Source: an uncultured Clostridia bacterium
Lineage (GTDB): Bacteria > Bacillota > Clostridia > Christensenellales > Borkfalkiaceae
NCBI GenBank assembly: GCA_947628675.1
Contig: CANRAR010000001.1
Location: 150,283 to 214,282 of the forward strand
Length of the DNA: 64,000 bases
Reading direction: 5' to 3'
Position 1 is the stretch's first letter. Every line of letters starts with the position of its first letter. A program made the translations under genes and the position numbers. The notes under the pieces were generated by a model. That model was not told the DNA's origin. It did not search any database and saw nothing but the letters and a program-made list of their open reading frames with translations. Below are positions 24,658 to 33,620 of the stretch, piece after piece.

Positions 24658-27084
24658 ATGAAAAAGAAATTTTCCGTGACGGGAATGACGTGCGCGGCGT
24701 GTGCTTCGGGCATTGAGCGCACCGTGAAAAAACTCGCGGGGGTCTCCTCGTGCGCCGTGTCGCTCATGGGCGAGTGCATGGAGGCGGAGTTCGATGAGAA
24801 CCTATGCCCCGAGGCGCGCATCCGCGAGGCGGTCGTCTCCCTCGGCTACGGCATCGGCGACTACGGCGCGGCTTCTCCCCAAAAGAGGGAGAGGCTGACG
24901 CTCTTTGTGCGGTTTTGGGTGTCGCTCGCCCTCCTCGTGCCCGAGATGTACCTTGCGATGGGGCACATGATCTCGGATCGCATCGTGCCGCACGGGTGGC
25001 TCAATTACGGCTTTCAAATCGCGCTGACGCTCGTAATTCTCGCCGTCAACTACAAATTTTTCGTGAGCGGGGTGCGCGCCGCCCTCAAACTCGTGCCCAA
25101 TATGGATACGCTCGTGACGCTCGGCGCCGCCGTCTCCTTTGTGTACAGCGTCGTCGCGGTGAGCCTCGATGCCTCGACGCATTCGGTGTTCTTCGAGTCG
25201 GCGGCGATGATCGTGACGCTCGTGACGCTCGGGAAGTTCCTCGAGGACAAGAGCAAGAAGCGGACGGGGCGGGAGATCGAGGCGCTCCGCTCCCTCGCGC
25301 CCGACACCGTGACGGTGGAACGGGACGGAGAGCGCCAAACGCTGTCACTTTCCGAGGTGAAGGAGGGGGACACCGTCGTCGTGCGGCAGGGCGAGAGCAT
25401 CGCCGTGGACGGGACGGTGATCGAGGGACACGCGTTCGTCGATCAGGCGGCGGTGACGGGCGAGAGCCTGCCCGTGGAACTCGGCGCGGGCGGGAACGCC
25501 GTGAGCGCGAGCATCGTGACGGGCGGATATTTGAAGATCCGCGCCGAAAAGGTGGGCGAGGATACCATGCTCTCGGGCATCATCCGCATGGTGCAGAGCG
25601 CGGGCGCTTCCAAGGCGCCCATCCAAAAACTTGCGGACAAAGTGGCGGCGGTGTTCGTGCCCATGGTGCTTTCGCTTGCGCTCATCACCTTCATCATCTG
25701 GATCTCGGTGACGGGCGACGTGTACAGGGCGTTCAACTTCGGCGTGAGCGTCATCGTCATCTCCTGCCCCTGCGCGCTCGGTCTTGCGACGCCCGTTGCG
25801 ATGATGGCGGCGACGGGCAGGGGTGCGGCGATGGGGGTGCTCTTCAAGAATGCCGAGGCGTTGCAGCGGTGCGCTTCCCTCTCCGACGTTCTGCTCGACA
25901 AGACGGCGACGCTCACCGAGGGCAAGCCGCGGGTGGTGGAGTTTGAGAGTTTCATTCCCGAAAATGAGGCAATGGGGGTGGCTTTTGCGCTCGAGAGCAA
26001 GTTAAATCACCCGCTGGCGCAGTGCGTGTGTGCGTTCTGCGGCGGGGGCGGTGAGGCGGAGGACGTCGTCTACGAGGAGGGGCGCGGTGCGCGCGGCTCC
26101 GTGGACGGGCAGGAGTACGTTCTCGGCAACGACAGGATGATGCGGGAGCGGGGCATCCCCTTCGACGAAGCGGCGTTTGCGCGGCGCTCTGCGGAGGGCG
26201 AGACGGTGCTGTTTCTCGCAAAAACTCACAGCGTTTTGGCAATTTTCGCCCTTGCGGACACCATGAAGGAGGGCAGCCGCGCCGCCGTGGACGACCTGCG
26301 GGCGCTCGGCGCGACCCCCTATATGCTGACGGGCGACAACGAGGCGTGTGCGAGGCACATCGCATCGGAGGCGGGCATCGCGGCGGAGAACGTGTACGCG
26401 GGGGTGCTTCCCTCGGATAAATTGGAGATCGTGCGGGCGCGCATGGCGGCGGAAGCGGGCGCGGGCGCGCGGTGCGTCGCCATGGTGGGGGACGGCATCA
26501 ACGACGCCCCCGCCCTGAAGGAGGCCGACGTGGGCATTGCGATGGGAAACGGCACCGACATCGCCATCGAGAGCGCCGACGTGGTGCTCGTGCGGGGCGA
26601 TCTCAGGGCGGCCGCGCATACGGTGCGCCTCGCCAAAAGGACGATGCGCATCATCAAACAGAACCTGTTTTGGGCGTTCTTCTACAACTGCATCGGCATT
26701 CCGCTCGCGGCGGGGGCGCTTTCGACGCTCGGCGTCGTGCTCAATCCCATGATCGCGGCGGCGGCGATGAGCCTTTCGTCCCTCTTCGTGGTGGGGAATG
26801 CCCTGCGGCTGACGCGCTTCATGAAAACAAGACAAAAAAATATTATTTCGGAGGATAATACAATGCAAAAAACTTTGACTGTGGAAGGAATGATGTGCGA
26901 GCACTGCGTAAAGCACGTGACGGATGCGCTTGCCGCCGTGCCCGGCGTCGTGAAGGCTGAGGTGAAACTCGGCAAGAAGGGCAAGCCCGGCACTGCCGTT
27001 GTGACGCTTGCGGAAGAGGTTGCGGGCGAGGCGCTCACCCATGCCGTGGAGGAGGCGGGGTATACCGCCAAGGAGATCGCGTAA
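24658..27084 (+). CDS. copA: copper-exporting P1B-type ATPase fused in frame to a CopZ-like domain
   Basis: 808 residues, plasma membrane. Order: N-terminal heavy-metal domain with MTCAAC (C12, C15); eight-helix P1B core; actuator TGES; CPC membrane metal site (SCPCALGLATPV near 370); phosphorylation loop; HP motif (NHPLA); GDGINDAP. Pumps Cu(I) out at ATP cost. Oddity 1: the phosphorylation motif reads D414-K-T-A-T instead of DKTGT (GCG at 25906-25908). Oddity 2: the frame continues without a stop through a second metal domain (736-808, MCEHC), which has its own ribosome site and ATG. The start is the ATG at 24658, one nt after csoR; an in-frame ATG at 24613 lies inside csoR. Confidence 0.93.
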   Translation: MKKKFSVTGMTCAACASGIERTVKKLAGVSSCAVSLMGECMEAEFDENLCPEARIREAVVSLGYGIGDYGAASPQKRERLTLFVRFWVSLALLVPEMYLAMGHMISDRIVPHGWLNYGFQIALTLVILAVNYKFFVSGVRAALKLVPNMDTLVTLGAAVSFVYSVVAVSLDASTHSVFFESAAMIVTLVTLGKFLEDKSKKRTGREIEALRSLAPDTVTVERDGERQTLSLSEVKEGDTVVVRQGESIAVDGTVIEGHAFVDQAAVTGESLPVELGAGGNAVSASIVTGGYLKIRAEKVGEDTMLSGIIRMVQSAGASKAPIQKLADKVAAVFVPMVLSLALITFIIWISVTGDVYRAFNFGVSVIVISCPCALGLATPVAMMAATGRGAAMGVLFKNAEALQRCASLSDVLLDKTATLTEGKPRVVEFESFIPENEAMGVAFALESKLNHPLAQCVCAFCGGGGEAEDVVYEEGRGARGSVDGQEYVLGNDRMMRERGIPFDEAAFARRSAEGETVLFLAKTHSVLAIFALADTMKEGSRAAVDDLRALGATPYMLTGDNEACARHIASEAGIAAENVYAGVLPSDKLEIVRARMAAEAGAGARCVAMVGDGINDAPALKEADVGIAMGNGTDIAIESADVVLVRGDLRAAAHTVRLAKRTMRIIKQNLFWAFFYNCIGIPLAAGALSTLGVVLNPMIAAAAMSLSSLFVVGNALRLTRFMKTRQKNIISEDNTMQKTLTVEGMMCEHCVKHVTDALAAVPGVVKAEVKLGKKGKPGTAVVTLAEEVAGEALTHAVEEAGYTAKEIA
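26863..27084 (+). CDS. copZ: CopZ-like copper chaperone, internal start in the copA frame
   Basis: 73 residues if begun at the ATG at 26863. That ATG is preceded by CGGAGGATAATACA, a strong ribosome site. The protein is a single heavy-metal-associated domain: LTVEGMMCEHCVKHVTDAL and a C-terminal AVEEAGYTA. Free CopZ carries Cu(I) to CopA and CsoR in Bacillota and is normally the gene after copA. Here no stop separates it from copA, so the domain may be made both as the CopA tail and as a free chaperone. The dual product is inferred. Confidence 0.7.
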   Translation: MQKTLTVEGMMCEHCVKHVTDALAAVPGVVKAEVKLGKKGKPGTAVVTLAEEVAGEALTHAVEEAGYTAKEIA

Positions 27085-27189
27085 AGGGGCGACTTCCATA
27101 GGCGCGGAGTGGCGAGAAGAAGGCGAGGCGGAAAACTCGCAGCGTTTTCGCGTTTTTGCGGCAAAATTCGGCAAAGGAAGCGCGTATGC

Positions 27190-27233
27190 GCATGAAAGCA
27201 TATGCTATTCTGTCATAAAAAAGAGGTGCTTTT
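27190..27233 (+). promoter_or_regulatory. candidate ArsR-family operator region
   Basis: Imperfect dyads GCGCATGAAAGCATATGC around 27187-27204 and a TATTCT-like -10 at about 27206-27211 lie just before AAGAGGTG and the ATG at 27234. Position suits autoregulation; sequence support is weak. Confidence 0.35.
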
Positions 27234-27572
27234 ATGGCGGAAACTTTGCTACTCGACAGGCGGACGCAGGGGCTCATTGAGGACTACGTGCCCGAAGGGG
27301 AACTGCTGGGCTCCCTCGTGCGATTTTTTTCCATCTTCTCCGACGAGACGCGGCTGAAAATTTTGTCCGCGCTCGCCATCTCGGAGATGTGCGTGACGGA
27401 TATTTCGCGTGTCCTCATGCTGAACCAGACGACGGTCTCCCACCAACTGCGGTTTTTGAAGGACGCGGGGCTCGTGCGGTGCGAACGGCACGGGAAGATC
27501 ATCTTTTACTTCTTGCAGAACGACGTGGTGAACGACGTGCTGTTGAAGGGCGTGGAATTTTTGGGATATTGA
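27234..27572 (+). CDS. ArsR/SmtB-family metalloregulator
   Basis: 112 residues. Winged-helix core: FFSIFSDETRLKILSALAIS, then EMCVTDISRVLMLNQTTVSH, QLRFLKDAGLVRCERHGK. In the recognition region the ELCVCD metal box of classic members reads EMCVTD, keeping one Cys, so an alpha-3-type site with two thiols is not preserved; another Cys (RCERHG) lies nearby. The C-terminal VVNDVLLKGVEFLGY helix could hold an alpha-5 site but has few ligands. The inducer is therefore uncertain. Its place after copA suggests metal homeostasis, but no partner gene follows. Confidence 0.85.
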   Translation: MAETLLLDRRTQGLIEDYVPEGELLGSLVRFFSIFSDETRLKILSALAISEMCVTDISRVLMLNQTTVSHQLRFLKDAGLVRCERHGKIIFYFLQNDVVNDVLLKGVEFLGY

Positions 27573-27593
27573 CTAGGGAAAAACAGGATAGGA

Positions 27594-27623
27594 CGCGCCG
27601 CGGCTCTTGAAAGCCGCGGCGCG
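27594..27623 (+). terminator. GC hairpin after the ArsR gene
   Basis: CGCGCCGCGGCT (27594-27605) pairs with AGCCGCGGCGCG (27612-27623). No strong U tract follows, so termination is uncertain. Confidence 0.45.
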
Positions 27624-27641
27624 CTGTTGCATGGGAGATAA

Positions 27642-27706
27642 GGGAAGATACACTCGGCGAGCCGCCCGTCCGCTTCCGCGGACGGGCGGCTCGCCTCGGT
27701 ATGAGG
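27642..27706 (-). repeat. dispersed repeat family A, copy 2
   Basis: GGGAAGATAC (27642-27651) and TCGGTATGAGG (27696-27706) flank a hairpin of core GCCGCCCGTCCGC/GCGGACGGGCGGC (27661-27690). Short GGTATGAG segments are repeated twice more, up to about 27745. Confidence 0.75.
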
Positions 27707-27784
27707 ATGGGGGAGGCGGTATGAGGACGGGCGGGGCGGTATGAGAGCGGCGCGGAAAGTCGGCGGGGAATTTGCGCGAAAGTG

Positions 27785-27813
27785 TTGAAAAACCGCGCAA
27801 AGTCGTGTATAAT
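27785..27813 (+). promoter_or_regulatory. promoter of the uvrC operon
   Basis: TTGAAA (27785-27790), 17-bp spacer, TATAAT (27808-27813). Predicted start at about 27820, which is itself an ATG. Confidence 0.75.
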
Positions 27814-27819
27814 GGTATT

Positions 27820-27885
27820 ATGGAAAAAGTACACCCGCGCGGAGAATGGATCTCGGCGAACGGCGGGGAATTACCATATCCATGA
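27820..27885 (+). CDS. possible leaderless 21-codon open frame upstream of uvrC
   Basis: ATG at the predicted transcription start, 7 nt after the -10. It encodes MEKVHPRGEWISANGGELPY and P, then TGA at 27883-27885, 39 nt before uvrC and in the same phase. No family recognised. It may be a real leader peptide, or chance. Confidence 0.3.
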   Translation: MEKVHPRGEWISANGGELPYP

Positions 27886-27924
27886 GGGTGCGGCGCGAAA
27901 ATCTTTCGGCGGCACGGAGTTGGC

Positions 27925-29736
27925 ATGAGTGAAGATGTACTGCGCGAAAAGTTAAAACTTCTTCCCGATTCGCCCGGCGTGTATATCATGCTGGATAGGG
28001 ACGGCGTCGTCATCTACGTCGGCAAGGCGCGCGTCCTCAAAAACCGTGTGCGGCAGTACTTCCACGCCTCCGAAAAGCCCGTAAAAGTGCAGGCCATGGT
28101 GGAGCAGATCGCCGACTTTGCCTACGTCGTCACCCCGTCCGAGGTGGATGCGCTCTCCCTCGAGAATACCTACATCAAGAAGTACAAGCCCAAGTACAAC
28201 ATCCTCCTCAAGGACGACAAGACCTATCCCTATATCAAGTTGCACACCAAGGAGGAGTTTCCGCGCATCTCCATTACCCGCCGCATTAAAAAAGACGGCA
28301 AGTATTTCGGGCCGTTTATGCAGGGCATCAACTGTAAGGACATCGTGGACGTGTGCGCGAAGGTGTACAACATCCGCACGTGCAATGTTGCCATCACCGA
28401 GAAGGAGAAAAAGCCCTGCCTCAACTATCACCTGCACCGCTGCCTTGCGCCGTGCGCGCACCTCGTGACGAAGGAGGAATACGCCGCGCGCGTGGAGAAG
28501 GCCGTTGGGTTTCTCTCGGGGGACTACGAGGAGGCGGAGCGCATCCTGCGCGAGAAGATGCAGAAATTCGCCGAGGAGGAGCAGTTCGAACTCGCCCTCG
28601 ACTACCGCAACAAGATCAATATGCTCTCGGGGCTCAAACTTCGCCGCATTACGGCGATGCCCAAGGACGTGGACGCCGACATCTGGGCGTTTGCCTCCAA
28701 CGGGCTGTATGCGTGTATCAGTCTTTTGGTGACGCGCAAGGGCATCATGCAGGGCAGCCGCAACTTTCCCCTCGAGGAGGGGGCGGGCGAGGCGGCCGAG
28801 AGTTTTACGAGTTTCCTCACCCAATACTATGCCGCCCACGAACTGCCGCATGAACTCGTGTTGGAGGGCGAGGCGGACGATGCGCTCTTCCGCGGCTACG
28901 CAAAAAGCGAGCGGGGCAAGAATGTGGAGATCGTGCGCCCCAAGGCGGGCGTGAAGCGCGAACTCGCCGACATGGCCGCGAAGAACGCGAAGGAGTACCT
29001 CGAAAAGGCGGTCTCCGCCATTGCGCACAAAAACGACATGACCCGCCTCGCGTGTGAACGGCTGCAAGCGCTTCTCGGCTTGAAGCGCTACCCCCGCCGC
29101 ATGGAGTGCTACGATATTTCGGATATTTCGGGCGTGGACAAGGTGGGCAGCATGGTGGTGTTCACCGACGGCGAGGCGGATAAGTACGAGTACCGGCGGT
29201 TCCGCATCAAGACGGTGGAGGGGGCGAACGACTTTGCCTCCCTGCAAGAAGTTTTGCGGCGGCGGCTTGCAAAACTCGGCACCGACGAGGAGGAGCGCTT
29301 CGCCCGCCCAGACCTCGTCGTCATCGACGGCGGCAAGGGGCAACTCTCCGCGGTGAAACAGGTCTTTGACGACATGGGGGTGGAAAATATCGACCTCATC
29401 TCCCTCGCCAAGCAGGAGGAAGAGGTGTTCACCCTGCATTCGGACGAGCCCGTGCGCATCGATCGGCGCGACTACGCCCTGAAGACGTTGCAACGCATCC
29501 GCGACGAGGCACACCGCTTCGCCATCACATATTTCCGCAACCTGCACTCCAAGCGGTCGCTTTCCTCCGTGCTCGAGGAGATCGACGGCGTGGGCAAGCG
29601 CAAGCGGGCGGCGCTGATGCAAAAGTTCGGCACTCTCTCCTCCATCATCGGCGCGAGCGAGAGGGAACTCGCCTCCGTGGAGGGCATCGGCCCCGAACTT
29701 GCGGGGCGCATCAAGCGCTATTTCGATACATTATGA
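27925..29736 (+). CDS. uvrC: excinuclease ABC subunit C
   Basis: 603 residues, cytosolic. GIY-YIG nuclease (about 14-92: SPGVYIMLDRDG, IYVGKA, NTYIKKYKPKYNILLKDDKT), UVR domain binding UvrB (about 205-240), the C-terminal RNase H-like nuclease with ECYDISDISG and VIDGGKGQL, and a helix-hairpin-helix pair (about 545-600). Makes both incisions in nucleotide-excision repair. ATG at 27925 with GGAG at 27915-27918. First full gene of a tightly packed unit, overlapping the next gene by ATGA. Confidence 0.97.
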   Translation: MSEDVLREKLKLLPDSPGVYIMLDRDGVVIYVGKARVLKNRVRQYFHASEKPVKVQAMVEQIADFAYVVTPSEVDALSLENTYIKKYKPKYNILLKDDKTYPYIKLHTKEEFPRISITRRIKKDGKYFGPFMQGINCKDIVDVCAKVYNIRTCNVAITEKEKKPCLNYHLHRCLAPCAHLVTKEEYAARVEKAVGFLSGDYEEAERILREKMQKFAEEEQFELALDYRNKINMLSGLKLRRITAMPKDVDADIWAFASNGLYACISLLVTRKGIMQGSRNFPLEEGAGEAAESFTSFLTQYYAAHELPHELVLEGEADDALFRGYAKSERGKNVEIVRPKAGVKRELADMAAKNAKEYLEKAVSAIAHKNDMTRLACERLQALLGLKRYPRRMECYDISDISGVDKVGSMVVFTDGEADKYEYRRFRIKTVEGANDFASLQEVLRRRLAKLGTDEEERFARPDLVVIDGGKGQLSAVKQVFDDMGVENIDLISLAKQEEEVFTLHSDEPVRIDRRDYALKTLQRIRDEAHRFAITYFRNLHSKRSLSSVLEEIDGVGKRKRAALMQKFGTLSSIIGASERELASVEGIGPELAGRIKRYFDTL

Positions 29737-30545
29737 GATATTCCATGTTTTTATCCGATTTCGACGGGACGCTCGTGCGCGCCGACGGGACGGTTTCAAA
29801 GAGGAACAAGGACGCCATTGCGCGCTACCGCGCGGCGGGGGGCGTGTTTGCCGTGTGCACGGGGCGGATGCTCACCTCCATTGTGCCGCGGCTCAAAGAA
29901 CTGGGGCTCGCAGACGGGCTCGCCGTCGCCTTCCAGGGGGCGACCATCGCGGACGTTGCGACGGGCAAACTTTTGAAGGACGAGGGGTTTTCCGAGGAGG
30001 ACGCGCTGAAAGTTGTGCGGCTTCTCGAGGCCGAAGATGTGCACATTCACATCTATACCGTGGACGCGCTGTACGCGAACCGAGACGACGAACTTCTGCG
30101 CATCTATGAGGAAATTTGCCGTGTGCGGAGAACTGCCGTTATCGAGAAACTTTCGGCGTTCATCGAGGAGAAGCACCCGCGCGTCGTGAAGGCGCTCGCC
30201 ATGGTGGAGCCCGAGAAGAAGGCGGCGCTTGCGGCGCGGCTCTCTGCGGCGCTCGGGGACAGGTTCTTTGTGACGTGCTCCTCCGACTGGCTCGTGGAGG
30301 TGATGCCCGCCGGGCAGGACAAGGCGTCCGCGGTGGAGTTTCTCTCAAACTATTACCGTGTGCCGCGGGAAAAAATTGCCGCCATCGGCGACCAACTCAA
30401 CGACTTGCCCCTCTTGCGGGCGGCGGGCGGGCGGTTCGCCGTGGAGAACGCCGAGGAAGAACTGAAAAGTCAGGCGACCGTCGTGCCCTCCTGCGAGGAG
30501 GACGGCGTCGCGTATGCCATAGAAAACTTTGCGATGGGAGATTAG
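29733..30545 (+). CDS. Cof-type HAD-superfamily hydrolase
   Basis: 270 residues, cytosolic. HAD motif I LSDFDGTL (D9/D11 nucleophile pair), a C2-type cap (about 85-185), motif III Lys in GQDKASAV and motif IV IGDQLNDLPLL. Cof-type enzymes dephosphorylate small phosphorylated metabolites (sugar phosphates, nucleotides, FMN); the substrate is not predictable. Overlaps uvrC by ATGA and sits 1 nt before hprK. Confidence 0.9.
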   Translation: MRYSMFLSDFDGTLVRADGTVSKRNKDAIARYRAAGGVFAVCTGRMLTSIVPRLKELGLADGLAVAFQGATIADVATGKLLKDEGFSEEDALKVVRLLEAEDVHIHIYTVDALYANRDDELLRIYEEICRVRRTAVIEKLSAFIEEKHPRVVKALAMVEPEKKAALAARLSAALGDRFFVTCSSDWLVEVMPAGQDKASAVEFLSNYYRVPREKIAAIGDQLNDLPLLRAAGGRFAVENAEEELKSQATVVPSCEEDGVAYAIENFAMGD

Positions 30546-30546
30546 G

Positions 30547-31473
30547 ATGAACGATACGTTTTTGCCGCAAGAGACCGTCATGCTCGACCAATTTGCCTTT
30601 GACCTCAACCTCGAATTGCTGTACGCGGGGCGGGGGATCATCACGCTCACCAATTCGAGCGTGGATCGGCCGGGATTGCGGCTTGCGGGGTTCTTCAATT
30701 TTTATGAATCGCAACGCATCATGCTCATCGGGCTCACCGAGCACGAGTATATGCGCTCGCTCTCCGAGGGGGAACGCGTGGAAAAATTGGGGCGGCTCTT
30801 CGACTGCGGGGAGATCCCCTGCGTCATCTTTGCGCGCGATCTGCCTGTGCTTCCCGAGTTTATGGATCAGGCGCGGCGGACGGGAACGCCCGTCTTCCGC
30901 ACGGGCAAGATGACGACGAGCATCATGGCCGATCTCTGCCTCTATTTGGGGCGGCTGCTTGCGCCCGTCACCACCATTCACGGCGGGCTCCTCGACGTGT
31001 TCGGCGCGGGCATTTTGCTCGTGGGCGAGAGCGGCGTCGGCAAGAGCGAGACGGCGATGGAACTCATCAAGCGCGGACACCGCCTCGTCGCCGACGACTC
31101 CGTCGTCATCAAGCGCATCGAGAAGGGGCTTATCGGCTCCGCGCCCGAGCGCATCCGCTACTTCATGGAACTGAGAGGCATCGGTATCATCAACGTCAAG
31201 AATATGTACGGCTCGGGCTCGGTGCTCGGCGAGAAAGAGGTGGAACTCGAAATTTTCCTCGAACACTGGAAGCAGGGCAAGGAGTACGACCGCATCGGCG
31301 GCAACGGGGACTTTGACGATATCCTCGGTGTACAGGTGCCACGCATCACCGTGCCCGTCTCCCCCGGGCGGAACCTCGCCATCCTCATCGAGGTGGCGGC
31401 GCGCAACTACCGCTTGAAGAGCATGGGCTACGACGCGGCGCAGGAACTCATTCAGCGCACCATCGGAAGATGA
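30547..31473 (+). CDS. hprK: HPr kinase/phosphorylase
   Basis: 308 residues, cytosolic. N-terminal regulatory domain, then Walker A GESGVGKSETAMEL near 159-172 and the HprK/P signature ELRGIGIINVKNMYG near 210. Adds or removes phosphate on Ser46 of HPr, driving CcpA-type carbon catabolite control in Bacillota. No lgt gene follows, unlike in Bacillus. ATG at 30547 behind TTAGG; ATGA overlap with the next gene. Confidence 0.96.
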   Translation: MNDTFLPQETVMLDQFAFDLNLELLYAGRGIITLTNSSVDRPGLRLAGFFNFYESQRIMLIGLTEHEYMRSLSEGERVEKLGRLFDCGEIPCVIFARDLPVLPEFMDQARRTGTPVFRTGKMTTSIMADLCLYLGRLLAPVTTIHGGLLDVFGAGILLVGESGVGKSETAMELIKRGHRLVADDSVVIKRIEKGLIGSAPERIRYFMELRGIGIINVKNMYGSGSVLGEKEVELEIFLEHWKQGKEYDRIGGNGDFDDILGVQVPRITVPVSPGRNLAILIEVAARNYRLKSMGYDAAQELIQRTIGR

Positions 31474-33620
31474 AATGTGAACTTTTAGCCCCCGCGGGGG
31501 ACGAACACACGGCGTACTTGGCGCTCGATGCGGGCGCGGACGCCGTCTATTTGGGACTCACGAGGTTTTCCGCTCGCTCTGCGGCGGAAAATTTTGACGT
31601 TTCCGCCCTCTCGCGCGTGACGGCGTACGCCCACCTCTTGGGCGCGAAGGTGTACGTCGCCCTCAATACTTTGGTGAAGGACGGCGAGATGGACGATTTT
31701 TTCGCCTCCGCCGTTGCGGCGTGGAATGCGGGCGCGGACGCTCTTTTGGTGCAGGATATTTTTCTGGGGCACGAACTCAAAAAACTGTACCCCGAAATCG
31801 TGTTGCACCTCTCCACGCAGGGCGGCTGCTGCAACGTGTACGGCGCGGAGATCGCAAAACGCTACGGGTTTTCGCGCGCGGTGCTCGCCCGCGAGACGCC
31901 CATCGAGGAGATAAGAGCCATCTCGGAGATCATTGAGACGGAGGTCTTCGTGCAGGGGGCGCTCTGCACTTGTTTTTCGGGGCAGTGCTACTTTTCCTCC
32001 TTCGCGGGAAACAACAGCGGCAACCGCGGCAGGTGTAAGCAGCCCTGCCGCATGAAGTATAAAATTGACGGGATGGGGTGCGAAAAACCCGCCTACGCCC
32101 TCTCCCTCTCCGACCTCTCCGTGGGGGAGAAAATAGAGGAACTTGCGGCGGCGGGCGCCGTCTCCTTCAAGATCGAGGGGCGGATGCGCCGACCCGAATA
32201 TGTGGCGGCGGCGGTGAAATACTACCGCGCCCTGCTCGCGGGAAGGGACGCGCGGACGGAATTTTCAAACTTGATGCGCGCCTACAACCGCGGCGACTAT
32301 ACCCGCGGGCTCGCCTTCGGGCAGGACGAGCGGCTTTTATCGCGCAACGTGCAGGGACACATCGGCGAGAAGGTGGGCGAAGTTTCCCTCGTCGGCGGGC
32401 GGTATTTTTGCCGCTCGGACTACGCGGGGCGGCGCGGCGACGCCTTCAAAATTTTGCGCGGCGGTTTGGAAGTGGGCGGCGCGAGTTTTTTGTTGCCCGC
32501 GCGCGGGGGCTTTTTGCTCTCCTCCGAAAAGAAACTGTATGCGGGCGACGAGGTGCGCCTGACGACGGACAGCGGGGCGGGCGAACGGCTGTTCTCCGAC
32601 AAGAAAAAGCGCGGCGTCTGCGTGGCTCTGCGCATTGTGGCGGGGGAGAAGCCCCGCGCGACGTGCGAGGGGTTGACGTTTGAGGGGGAGATACCCGTGC
32701 CCGAGGCGCGGCGCGCACCGCTCACCGCGGAAAACATTGTAACTTGCTTTTCCAAGACGGACGGCCTCCCGTTCGAGCCGCAAGTTTCCGTGGAGACGGA
32801 GGGCGCGTTTCTCACGTTCGGCGCGCTCAACGCCTTCCGCCGTGCCTTCTATTCGGCGCTCGCCGCCCATCTCGTTCCCGCCCGCGAGCCGCTGACGTTG
32901 CGGCTTCCGCAGTGCAGCGTGGAGAAGAGGAGCGGGCGCAAAATAGCCGCCATTGCGGAGGGGGAGACGGACGCCGACATCTGCATTGTAAAGCCGCGCG
33001 ACTACACGCACGTGGAGCGGCCGAAGCGCGCCGCCTACCTCTACCTGCCGCCCCTCTTTACGGCGAGGGACGAGGCGGAAATCGCCAATATATTGCCACT
33101 TTTTGAGGGAATTTACTGCGAGGGGACGTACGGCATCGCCCTCGCCGAGAAGTACGATTTGAAACTATTCGCGGGGGTGGGGTTCAACCTCACCAACCGC
33201 TTTGCAGTCGCGGGCGTGAAGGATGCGGGGGCGGAATATTTCGTCCTCTCCAAGGAAATTTCGGGCGCCGAACAGCGGGCGCTCATGGCGGACGGGGCGT
33301 TCTGCCTCGCCTACGGCAATATTAAGACGATGGATCTTTGCTACTGCCCGTTCGGGAAGAAATGCGACTCCTGTGAGGGGCGGTGGCGGTACACGCTTAT
33401 TGACGAGGCGGGCAGGAAGTTCCCCCTGCGCCGCTACCGCATGGGGGGCACGTGCCGCTTTGAAGTGTACAACTGCGCGCCGCTCGCCGCCGACGGGGGC
33501 GGAAACGTGCTTGCGGATTGCTCGCTCGGCGACGCGCGGGCGTGGATTTTACGGGCAAGGAAGGGCGATACCGACGTCCCCGGGGCGACCCGCGGACATT
33601 TCGACAGGAGTTTTTTATGA
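31470..33620 (+). CDS. U32-family peptidase-like protein with DUF3656-type C-terminus (RlhA-like)
   Basis: 716 residues. N-terminal U32 domain: LLAPAGDEHTAYLALDAGAD, the catalytic-region HLSTQGGCCNVYGAEIAKRY and ALCTCFSGQCYFSSFAGNNS, then GNRGRCKQPCR with its conserved Cys set. The long C-terminus continues past about 400 residues as in the DUF3656-containing group, and CPFGKKCDSCEGRW supplies more Cys. The E. coli relative RlhA hydroxylates C2501 of 23S rRNA; other U32 proteins hydroxylate tRNA. An rRNA/tRNA hydroxylation role is inferred; peptidase activity is doubtful for this group. ATGA overlaps on both sides. Confidence 0.88.
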   Translation: MKCELLAPAGDEHTAYLALDAGADAVYLGLTRFSARSAAENFDVSALSRVTAYAHLLGAKVYVALNTLVKDGEMDDFFASAVAAWNAGADALLVQDIFLGHELKKLYPEIVLHLSTQGGCCNVYGAEIAKRYGFSRAVLARETPIEEIRAISEIIETEVFVQGALCTCFSGQCYFSSFAGNNSGNRGRCKQPCRMKYKIDGMGCEKPAYALSLSDLSVGEKIEELAAAGAVSFKIEGRMRRPEYVAAAVKYYRALLAGRDARTEFSNLMRAYNRGDYTRGLAFGQDERLLSRNVQGHIGEKVGEVSLVGGRYFCRSDYAGRRGDAFKILRGGLEVGGASFLLPARGGFLLSSEKKLYAGDEVRLTTDSGAGERLFSDKKKRGVCVALRIVAGEKPRATCEGLTFEGEIPVPEARRAPLTAENIVTCFSKTDGLPFEPQVSVETEGAFLTFGALNAFRRAFYSALAAHLVPAREPLTLRLPQCSVEKRSGRKIAAIAEGETDADICIVKPRDYTHVERPKRAAYLYLPPLFTARDEAEIANILPLFEGIYCEGTYGIALAEKYDLKLFAGVGFNLTNRFAVAGVKDAGAEYFVLSKEISGAEQRALMADGAFCLAYGNIKTMDLCYCPFGKKCDSCEGRWRYTLIDEAGRKFPLRRYRMGGTCRFEVYNCAPLAADGGGNVLADCSLGDARAWILRARKGDTDVPGATRGHFDRSFL

